In this document: positions 38,245 through 44,140 of the stretch, one piece after another
Numbering within the stretch: position 1 is the stretch's first letter
Layout of the letters: each line of letters begins with the position of its first letter
DNA from: Oscillospiraceae bacterium
GTDB taxonomy: Bacteria > Bacillota > Clostridia > Oscillospirales > Oscillospiraceae
Assembly: GCA_017501695.1 (NCBI GenBank)
Contig: JAFVWL010000077.1
Coordinates: forward strand, 1 to 44,140
Length of the DNA stretch: 44,140 nt
Direction of reading: 5' to 3'
The notes under the pieces: generated by a model
The model's input: the letters and a program-made list of their open reading frames with translations, nothing else
The model's database searches: none
What the model was told of the DNA's origin: nothing
Position numbers and translations under genes: made by a program

Positions 38245-38631
38245 ATGTATAACCGATACATTCCACAGCCCGACGGCAGCTATCGCCGAAGCAGCACCCC
38301 GGACCGGGTTCCTCAGAAACAGGCCCCTCCCCCGCCCCGGCCAAAGCCGAAACCTCAGCCCCCGGCGGAAGCCCCGTGTCCGGCCCGGGAGCCTGAGCCC
38401 TGCCCCCCGCCAAAAGAGCCACCCCGGCAGGAACATCTCCGGCCGGAGCCAGCCAGGCCCCCGTGCCGGGAATCCCGACAGGGCATCGGCCAGTTCTTTC
38501 GGCAGCTTCTGCCCAAGGATTTTGATACCGCGGATTTGCTGATACTGCTGTTGCTGCTGCTTATGGCCGGAGATGACCAGGAGGACCAGAACTGCGCCCT
38601 GCTGACTCTGGCGCTGTATCTGTTTTTGTAG
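38245..38631 (+). CDS. Proline-rich protein with hydrophobic C-terminus
   Basis: A 128-residue protein. Residues 1-80 are Pro/Arg/Lys-rich (KQAPPPPRPKPKPQPP) with several Cys next to Pro, followed by an amphipathic GIGQFFRQLLPKDFDTADLL and a Leu-rich membrane-like end (LILLLLLLMAGDD, ALLTLALYLFL). A GTG nine bases upstream is also in frame. The three genes form one operon; low complexity and short length recall spore-coat or envelope proteins, which is only a guess. Confidence 0.65.
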   Translation: MYNRYIPQPDGSYRRSSTPDRVPQKQAPPPPRPKPKPQPPAEAPCPAREPEPCPPPKEPPRQEHLRPEPARPPCRESRQGIGQFFRQLLPKDFDTADLLILLLLLLMAGDDQEDQNCALLTLALYLFL

Positions 38632-38636
38632 GCAAA

Positions 38637-38704
38637 CTCTAAAAACTACTATTGGTGATTTGGGCAGAAGGTTCGTCCAAAATCCAAAAGGGGAGTTTTT
38701 AGAG
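38637..38704. repeat. 68-base foldback after Pro-rich gene
   Basis: CTCTAAAAACT and AGTTTTTAGAG are perfect inverted 11-base ends. A second inner stem pairs GATTTGG with CCAAAATC. It starts six bases after a stop codon and 69 bases before nth. It may be a terminator-like RNA or a very small inverted-repeat element. Confidence 0.55.
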
Positions 38705-38772
38705 GTGCCCTGTAGTTTTCTCTTTTCTTTTGGGGCTTCCTGTGGTAAAATGGAGAAAAGGAAGTGAGCTCC

Positions 38773-39399
38773 ATGAAAGAAAAGGTCCAGGCCATTATTG
38801 ACATTTTGAAGCAGCGTTATCCCGATCCGGTTTGCGCGCTCCATTATGAAAAGGATTACGAGCTGATGATCGCAGTACGGCTTTCCGCCCAGTGTACCGA
38901 TGCCCGGGTGAATCTGGTGACCCCGGCTCTCTTTGCCGCCTACCCCACCCTGGAGGCCATGGCCACAGCTCCCATCAGCCATGTGGAGGAGCTGGTCCAT
39001 TCCTGCGGTTTCTACAAGCACAAAGCCCGGGACATCGTCCTGGCCTGCGGTCTGCTGCTGGAAAAGCACGGCGGCAAGGTACCGGATACCATGGAAGCGC
39101 TGCTGGAACTCCCCGGTGTGGGCCGGAAGACCGCCAATCTTCTGCTGGGGGATTTGTATAAGCAGCCGGGCAGCGTAGTTTGCGACACCCACTGCATCCG
39201 TATCTGCGGCCGGCTGGGCCTGTCCCAGGGCAAGGAACCGGAAAAGGTGGAGCGGCAGCTCCGGCAGATTCTTCCACCGGAGGAAAGCTCCGATTTCTGC
39301 CACCGGATCGTTCTGTTTGGCCGGGAGGTATGCACCGCCCGGAGCCCCAAATGCGGCGAATGCCCCCTGGCACCCCTGTGCAAGGAGATGAACGGATAA
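38773..39399 (+). CDS. nth: Endonuclease III
   Basis: A 208-residue bifunctional DNA glycosylase/AP lyase that removes oxidised pyrimidines. The helix-hairpin-helix LPGVGRKTANLLLG holds the catalytic Lys119, and Asp138 lies in VVCDTH. The 4Fe-4S cysteines are Cys187, 194, 197 and 203 with the standard 6-2-5 spacing. The ATG is preferred over a GTG nine bases upstream. Together with mutY the window holds two repair enzymes of the same superfamily. Confidence 0.95.
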   Translation: MKEKVQAIIDILKQRYPDPVCALHYEKDYELMIAVRLSAQCTDARVNLVTPALFAAYPTLEAMATAPISHVEELVHSCGFYKHKARDIVLACGLLLEKHGGKVPDTMEALLELPGVGRKTANLLLGDLYKQPGSVVCDTHCIRICGRLGLSQGKEPEKVERQLRQILPPEESSDFCHRIVLFGREVCTARSPKCGECPLAPLCKEMNG

Positions 39400-39401
39400 C
39401 A

Positions 39402-39432
39402 ACAGGACCTGCCAAACGGCAGGTCCTTGGTA
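39402..39432. terminator. Hairpin between nth and XRE gene
   Basis: AGGACCTGCC / GGCAGGTCCT stem with a four-base loop between two converging stop codons. T tracts are weak on both sides, so it likely works as a shared terminator. Confidence 0.6.
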
Positions 39433-39433
39433 T

Positions 39434-40039
39434 TTACCGCACAATCCGGTGACGACACATCCCGGTCTTTCCGCAGGAAGGGCAGGTCAAGTGCCGCTTG
39501 GTCAGGGTATGGTAACCCTTCACATATTCTCCCATAGTCGGTACAAACAGGTGCTTACAGTGGGGGCACTCAAAATGGCCCGCCTCCCGTTCCAGCACCG
39601 CCGCGGCACCCACACCCACGACAGACACCGCAACGGCCAGTAGCACCAGCACCACCCGGACCGCCACGGGCATTTCGATATAGGCCGAAATAACCACCAG
39701 AGAACACACCGCAATAATGGTGATCACGACACAGATGGCCGACAGGATGGCCCGCTTCCTGTTTTCCTGGTTTTCCCGAATCAGATTCATCATGTTTTCC
39801 TCCGCTTTTTGTTGGTATTCCGCCGGAGCAACCTTTTCACCGGTGAGCAGGTCGTTAACGGTAATTTCCAGCTCCCGGCATAGGGGCAGCATCAGGGAAA
39901 CCTCCGGCAGTCCCTTGCCCCGTTCCCATTTGGATACAGTCTTGTCGCTGATTTCCATGCGATCCGCCAACTGCCGCTGGGTGATGCCTTTGCTTTTTCT
40001 GACCTCGGCTATAAAACTGCCGATCTTGATTTGGTCCAT
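39434..40039 (-). CDS. XRE-type regulator with membrane segments and zinc ribbon
   Basis: A 201-residue protein. Residues 5-60 are a Cro/C1-type helix-turn-helix (ITQRQLADRMEISDKTVSKWERGKG). Residues 97-147 hold two hydrophobic segments, and the end is a zinc ribbon with ECPHC (Cys158, 161) and TCPSC (Cys186, 189). The start is the ATG with AGGAGG upstream, nine codons inside the open frame. A membrane-bound HTH with a metal site suggests a sensor/regulator at the membrane. The target is unknown. Confidence 0.85.
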   Translation of the reverse strand: MDQIKIGSFIAEVRKSKGITQRQLADRMEISDKTVSKWERGKGLPEVSLMLPLCRELEITVNDLLTGEKVAPAEYQQKAEENMMNLIRENQENRKRAILSAICVVITIIAVCSLVVISAYIEMPVAVRVVLVLLAVAVSVVGVGAAAVLEREAGHFECPHCKHLFVPTMGEYVKGYHTLTKRHLTCPSCGKTGMCRHRIVR

Positions 40040-40118
40040 ATATTGGCCTCCTTTCCACCTGAGCATAGCAAATCAGGGTTATTTTTAACACCCACGGACC
40101 GTAGAGTTCCGGTTTATT

Positions 40119-40160
40119 CAAAAAAATCACCCGAACGGAGATGCCGTTCGGGTGATTTTG
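40119..40160 (-). terminator. Terminator of spoIIP
   Basis: AATCACCCGAACGG / CCGTTCGGGTGATT, a 14-base perfect stem; on the minus strand it is followed by TTTTTTT. Confidence 0.92.
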
Positions 40161-40166
40161 CAGAAA

Positions 40167-41252
40167 TTATCCGTTCAGATTGGCGCCGGCACCCAGCTCT
40201 GCCAGAGCTTTGGCCAGCAGCTCCGCGGCATTCAGGGCTTCGTCCATGGTGTTGCCTGCGGTACCTATCTCAATGAGCATGGTGGTGGGTCCCAGGTACT
40301 GGTTGTAGTGGCTGCTGGTATCGGTGACCAGTAGCTGGCGGAATGTCTTGTCCACATTCAGGTTCAACTGGGCACCCAGCTTCACCGCGAAGGACAGGTT
40401 TCGGGCGTACCACCGGGGATTGTTGGTATCCTGAGAAATGGCCATAGATATCCGGGCAGCCTTCTCCCCGTTAACGGTGACCGTGGGGGCCCACTGGGTG
40501 CCGTCGGAATTTTCCACCGCGTCCCGGTGGATATCCAGGATCAAGCTGATGTTGGGATTCTCTTCAAGCAGATCCTTCAGATAGGTCTTGGCATTTCCGT
40601 AGGCATAGTCAGAATTAGGCTTTTCAAAAGATGTGGTATCGTGGATCACGTTAATGCCATGATCCTCCAGGACCTGAGCAATCCGCTTGCCAATGGCGAC
40701 CATGTTATACCGCTCGTCATCGGTGCGGTAGGGATCGCTGGTAAAAGATGAGGACTCATCGGGAACCTCATCAGGACCCAGGGTATAGCTTTCGGAAATA
40801 TGGGAGTGGATGATCAGCACCGTAAAGCTGGGGTCCAGCAGGTTCCAGTCCAGCGGAGCCAGCATGGCTTCCTCAATGTCCGCCTCCGCGCCGTAGATTT
40901 CCCGGGCGTAGATCAGATCCACGTGTTCCTCCGTAAAGGTCAGGGGCACCGGGGTAAAGACTGTGGTAGGCGGGTCCGTGGGGGGATCTGTAGGCGGATC
41001 CGTGGGCGGGTCCGTGGGGTCTGTAGGATTTTCCAGCACCGGATCATCCGTGGGATTCGGCTGGATCTGCTGCCGGGGCATGGCAATGGCCAAAAGCACC
41101 ACCAGGGTGACGGCAGCCAGGAAGATCAGATCAAAACGGACCCGGTTTCTTTTTCTGCGGCGGCGCTTCCGGGTCGTGGTGGCGGAAGCGGAGGTCCGTC
41201 TGCGCCGGGGAGCGGATACGGTTTCCTCATCCATGGGATATTGATATGCCAT
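40167..41252 (-). CDS. spoIIP: Stage II sporulation protein P
   Basis: A 361-residue peptidoglycan amidase/endopeptidase of the engulfment machinery (partner of SpoIID and SpoIIM). Residues 20-40 are very basic, followed by one membrane helix (41-58) and a PTDP-repeat linker (76-97). The catalytic domain has LIIHSHISESY (His151, Glu154), ILDIHRDAV (His242) and MLIEIGTAGNTMDEAL at the end. GGAGG precedes the ATG. The presence of this gene is strong evidence that the organism forms, or formed, spores. It is somewhat shorter than the B. subtilis protein. Confidence 0.9.
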   Translation of the reverse strand: MAYQYPMDEETVSAPRRRRTSASATTTRKRRRRKRNRVRFDLIFLAAVTLVVLLAIAMPRQQIQPNPTDDPVLENPTDPTDPPTDPPTDPPTDPPTTVFTPVPLTFTEEHVDLIYAREIYGAEADIEEAMLAPLDWNLLDPSFTVLIIHSHISESYTLGPDEVPDESSSFTSDPYRTDDERYNMVAIGKRIAQVLEDHGINVIHDTTSFEKPNSDYAYGNAKTYLKDLLEENPNISLILDIHRDAVENSDGTQWAPTVTVNGEKAARISMAISQDTNNPRWYARNLSFAVKLGAQLNLNVDKTFRQLLVTDTSSHYNQYLGPTTMLIEIGTAGNTMDEALNAAELLAKALAELGAGANLNG

Positions 41253-41282
41253 TTCGGCACCTCCAGATACAAGTTACATAGC

Positions 41283-41291
41283 ATTATACCA
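41283..41291 (-). promoter_or_regulatory. Extended -10 element before spoIIP
   Basis: On the minus strand TGG-TATAAT type sequence (TGGTATAAT) lies 31 bases before the ATG. No clear sigma-E or sigma-G pattern is recognised, although sporulation control would be expected. Confidence 0.4.
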
Positions 41292-41379
41292 AATAACGAC
41301 AAAAAAATCTACCCCTTTTTTCATGACGGACATACCCTTGTTTTTCGCCGCATAGGATACGGCAAAGGGGATGATCGCG

Positions 41380-42861
41380 TTGCCGAAAAAACTGCCCATG
41401 TTTTACAATGCTCTGCTGCTGACTGCCGTGAATCTGGCCCTGCGGCTGGTTTCCACATCCTTTCAGGTGTTTATCTCCGGCCGGCTGGGCGCCTCCGGGG
41501 TGGGTTTGCTGCAGCTTGTACTCTCCGTGGGAAGTCTGGCCATGACCGCAGGTATGGCGGGCATCCGCACCGCCACCATGTACCTGACCGCCGAGGAGCT
41601 GGGCAAAAAGCGGCCGCAAAATGTGACCTGGGTACTGCGGGGATGTCTGCTGTACAGTCTGATCTGCAGCGGAGCTTTATCCTTGGGATTGCAATTGGCC
41701 GCGCCCTGGATCGCGGAGGTCTGGATCGGTGAGCCGGCTACGGTGGGAGCGCTGAGGACCTTTGCCGTGTTTTTGCCTGTGGTGTGCCTGTGCGGATGCA
41801 TGACCGGGTATTTCACAGCCGCCAACCGTATTGGAACCTTGGCGGCGGTGGAGATTGGGGAACAGCTCTGCTCCATGGGGGTGACCGTGGGCGCTCTGAC
41901 CCTGTGGGCCGGAGACGATCCAGGCAAGTCCTGCCAAGCGGTGGTTCTGGGCAGCGGGGTTGGGGCTTGCCTGACCGTGATTTGCCTGCTGATCCTGCGG
42001 CACAGGGAAAAGGCTCCCAGAGGCAAGCGGATCCCGGTGGCTGCCCGGCTGGTGGACACAGCGGTACCCCTTGCCCTGGCAGACGATTTGAAGATTGGCA
42101 TCAACACGGCGGAAAACCTCATGGTCCCACGAAGGCTGGCACTGTATCCCAGTCTGATCCCGCCGCTGGCGGCCTTTGGCACAGTATGCGGCATGGTGTT
42201 CCCGGTGCTTATGTTCCCGGCTGCGATCCTGTTCGCCCTGGCGGAGCTGCTGATTCCTGAGCTGGCCCGGTGTGCCGCGGCGGGCAGTCAGCAGCGTATT
42301 CGTTATCTGACGGGCCGGAGCCTTCGTATCGCCCTGCTGTACGGATGTCTTTGCTTTGGGATCCTGCATCTGCTGGCAGGGGATCTGTGTTCCGCATTGT
42401 ACGGCAGTACCGAAGCCGGACAGCATTTGGCGTTGTACGCCTGGCTGGCCCCCATGCTCTACTGCGACGCCATTACAGATGCCATGACCAAGGGGCTGGG
42501 CCAGCAGAAAATCTGTGTCCGGTATAACATCCTAACCTCCGCACTGGATGTGGTGCTGCTGTATCTGCTGCTGCCGCGGTTTGGAATGACCGGGTATTTC
42601 GTCAGCTTTCTCATCACCCATTTGCTGAATTTCATTCTCAGCCTGAGGCTGCTGCTAAAAACCGCAGATATTCGTCTGCCCCTCCGGGAATCCGGCTTAA
42701 CCTTGGCGGCGGCGCTGTGCGCCGTTGCCGCCGCGGCCATGGTCACGGGCTGGCTTTGGCGGCTGGGTGCTTTTCTGGCAGTTTTTGGCAGCTTACTGAC
42801 CCTGCTTGGGGTAATATCCAGGGATGATCTAAGCTGGCTTCGTGGACTCGTAAAGAAGTAA
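41380..42861 (+). CDS. SpoVB/MurJ-like polysaccharide flippase
   Basis: A 493-residue integral membrane protein of the MOP (MATE-like) superfamily, with about 14 hydrophobic segments. Start FYNALLLTAVNLALRLVST and segment GLLQLVLSVGSLAMTAGMAG fit the SpoVB/oligosaccharide flippase group, which moves lipid-linked sugars across the membrane in cell-wall or spore-cortex synthesis. The ATG at 41371 directly abuts AAAGGGG, too close for initiation; the TTG at 41380 is nine bases away and gives MPKKLPMF, so it is preferred. Its position next to spoIIP supports a sporulation role (inference). Confidence 0.85.
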   Translation: MPKKLPMFYNALLLTAVNLALRLVSTSFQVFISGRLGASGVGLLQLVLSVGSLAMTAGMAGIRTATMYLTAEELGKKRPQNVTWVLRGCLLYSLICSGALSLGLQLAAPWIAEVWIGEPATVGALRTFAVFLPVVCLCGCMTGYFTAANRIGTLAAVEIGEQLCSMGVTVGALTLWAGDDPGKSCQAVVLGSGVGACLTVICLLILRHREKAPRGKRIPVAARLVDTAVPLALADDLKIGINTAENLMVPRRLALYPSLIPPLAAFGTVCGMVFPVLMFPAAILFALAELLIPELARCAAAGSQQRIRYLTGRSLRIALLYGCLCFGILHLLAGDLCSALYGSTEAGQHLALYAWLAPMLYCDAITDAMTKGLGQQKICVRYNILTSALDVVLLYLLLPRFGMTGYFVSFLITHLLNFILSLRLLLKTADIRLPLRESGLTLAAALCAVAAAAMVTGWLWRLGAFLAVFGSLLTLLGVISRDDLSWLRGLVKK

Positions 42862-42892
42862 AAAGGACCCGCCGATGGCGGGTCCTTCTTTC
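42861..42892. terminator. Bidirectional terminator between flippase and trpS
   Basis: AAGGACCCGCC / GGCGGGTCCTT stem with a GAT loop; CTTTC follows on the plus strand and TTTTTACTT on the minus strand. Confidence 0.88.
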
Positions 42893-42900
42893 GATATCCA

Positions 42901-43914
42901 TTATCTGGCCACGAAGCCGACCTTCTTGTAGACCTTGCGCAGGGTCTTCTCAGCCACATAGGAGGCCTTCTGGGCGCCGTCCCGGTAGACGGACTCCAGA
43001 TATGCCTTGTCCTTCATAAGCCGCAGGGATTCCTCACGAATGGGGCGCAGATGCTCCACCACTGCCTCACCCACCACGGGCTTGAACTTGCCGTAGCCGC
43101 AGCCGGCAAACTCAGCTTCGATTTCCTCAAAGGTCTTGCCGGTGACGGCGGAGTAAATGGTCATCAGGTTGGAAACACCGGGTTTGTTCTCCTTGTCGTA
43201 GCGGACGCAGTTTTCCGTATCGGAGTCGGTAATGGCCCGCTTGAACTGCTTCATGATGACCTCAGGGGGATCCATCAGCAGCACCCGGCCTGTGTCCTCA
43301 TTCTCGGACTTGGACATCTTGGCGGTGGGGTTGGTCAGGGACATGATCCGGGCACCGACCTTAGGAACAAAGGGCTCGGGAATCTTGAACACATCGCCGT
43401 AGATTCCATTAAAGCGGCGGGCGATGACGTGGGTCAGCTCCACGTGCTGCTTCTGGTCCTCGCCCACGGGCACCAGATCCGGCTGGTACAGCAGGATGTC
43501 ACCGGCCATCAGGCTGGGATAGGTAAACAGGCCGGCGTTGATGTTGTCGGCATTCTTGGCAGACTTGTCCTTGAACTGGGTCATGCGGCTCAGCTCGCCG
43601 AACATGGAATAGCAGTCCAGGACCCAGCCCAGCTCCGCATGCTGGTGCACATGGCTCTGGATGAACAGGGTATTCTTCTCCGGGTCCAGACCGCAGGCGA
43701 TGTACTGAGCTAATTGCTCCAGGGTCCGGCGGCGCAGGTCCGCGGGGTTCTGACGGACAGTGATGGCGTGGAGATCCGCCATAAAGTAGAAGCATTCATA
43801 TTGATCGGCGCGCTCCGCCCAGTTCTTCACGGCCCCCAGGTAGGAACCCAGGGTCAGGTCACCGGAGGGCTTGATGCCGGATAACATTCTTTTCTTAGTT
43901 ACGATCTCTTCCAT
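42901..43914 (-). CDS. trpS: Tryptophan--tRNA ligase
   Basis: A 337-residue class I aminoacyl-tRNA synthetase charging tRNA-Trp. The signature is SGIKPSGDLTLGSYLGA (12-28) with TLGS in place of HIGN, and KMSKS is complete (199-203). Conserved GEDQKQHVEL and the ADLHAIT segment bind the adenylate. AGAGGTG precedes the ATG. No T-box leader is visible in the 226 bases upstream that remain in the window. Confidence 0.95.
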   Translation of the reverse strand: MEEIVTKKRMLSGIKPSGDLTLGSYLGAVKNWAERADQYECFYFMADLHAITVRQNPADLRRRTLEQLAQYIACGLDPEKNTLFIQSHVHQHAELGWVLDCYSMFGELSRMTQFKDKSAKNADNINAGLFTYPSLMAGDILLYQPDLVPVGEDQKQHVELTHVIARRFNGIYGDVFKIPEPFVPKVGARIMSLTNPTAKMSKSENEDTGRVLLMDPPEVIMKQFKRAITDSDTENCVRYDKENKPGVSNLMTIYSAVTGKTFEEIEAEFAGCGYGKFKPVVGEAVVEHLRPIREESLRLMKDKAYLESVYRDGAQKASYVAEKTLRKVYKKVGFVAR

Positions 43915-43964
43915 GTTGATACACCTCTGATTCTGTCGTGGAAATTGTAGTTTATATCAGCACC

Positions 43965-44140
43965 GCACCCCTTGCCCCCCGCATTTATGAGGGGGGGGTG
44001 GCCCGCAGGGCCGGGGGGGGGAGAGAAAAAAGAACTCCCCCAGTCAAAAATCGGTTCCGAAGAGCCGATTTTTGCCAGCCCCCTCTTGAAAAGCGGGGGC
44101 CGAGGCGGCTTCGCCGCCGGGCGACCGCAAGGGTCGCCCC
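43965..44140. repeat. GC-rich multi-hairpin repeat at right edge
   Basis: From 43965 to the end there is no gene. In order it holds a C/G-homopolymer hairpin (CCCCCCGC... GGGGGGGG), GGCCCGCAGGGCC, AAAAATCGG / CCGATTTTT (44045-44073), CCCCCTC... GGGGG, GGCGGCTTCGCCGCC and GGGCGACC-GCAA-GGGTCGCCC. Such mosaics of small hairpins are typical of dispersed non-coding repeats in this group. Confidence 0.55.

Noticed and set aside
43915-44140. T-box leader of trpS
   Set aside because: No TGGNACCGCG-like box or specifier structure is visible; the hairpins there look like dispersed repeats.

Overview
The window looks like chromosomal DNA of a GC-rich, spore-forming Clostridia (Bacillota), most likely an Oscillospiraceae-type gut bacterium. 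The reasons are strong AGGAGG ribosome binding sites, TTGACA/TATAAT promoters with 17-base spacers, a SpoIIP homologue, a Gram-positive PolC-type polymerase relative, YlmH, DUF896, a BlaI/BlaR1-type pair and type III pantothenate kinase. The genus is an inference from gene content and style only.

Left part (1-13122). The end of a polar amino-acid ABC ATPase is followed by a PlsC-type acyltransferase and an ArsR-type metal sensor. A three-gene operon on the minus strand (two alpha/beta-hydrolase esterases and an ATP-grasp enzyme) has a near-consensus promoter. After tRNA-Gly comes a minus-strand operon: ParE-like and ParC-like type IIA topoisomerase subunits, a YitT membrane protein, and a lipoprotein with a transglutaminase-like fold lacking its Cys and a tail of about 25 PPTE repeats. 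Diverging from it is a stand-alone TIR-domain protein, a candidate defence effector.

Middle part (13120-25765). mutY diverges from a BlaI-type repressor and a very large BlaR1-type M56 peptidase. That peptidase has Ig-like ectodomains instead of a penicillin-binding domain, and two inverted repeats sit on the promoter. A two-OB-fold SSB-like protein follows. Next is a tightly coupled minus-strand operon of two flavoproteins, a CPBP protease and PepD. A small membrane protein, YlmH and DUF896 are read the other way.

Accessory island (about 25770-35540). GC is visibly lower here. Two convergent clusters of mostly unknown genes meet at a terminator at 29243. The plus cluster holds a helical protein, a double winged-helix protein and two unknowns. 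The minus cluster holds a PolC-like protein that has lost polymerase and PHP active-site residues, a degenerate P-loop-like protein, a CPCC zinc-ribbon protein and a protein sharing its fold with the winged-helix protein. The edges carry an LRR pseudogene on the left and, on the right, a long foldback, two tRNA-Ser genes, a frameshifted holin gene, dispersed repeats and an AT-rich methyltransferase flanked by imperfect direct repeats. This island is the best candidate for an undescribed system.

Right part (35571-44140). Housekeeping genes return: coaX and a YfcE-type phosphoesterase (coupled), three small unknown genes, nth, an XRE regulator with a membrane part and a zinc ribbon, spoIIP, a SpoVB-like flippase and trpS. 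The last 180 bases are a hairpin-rich repeat.
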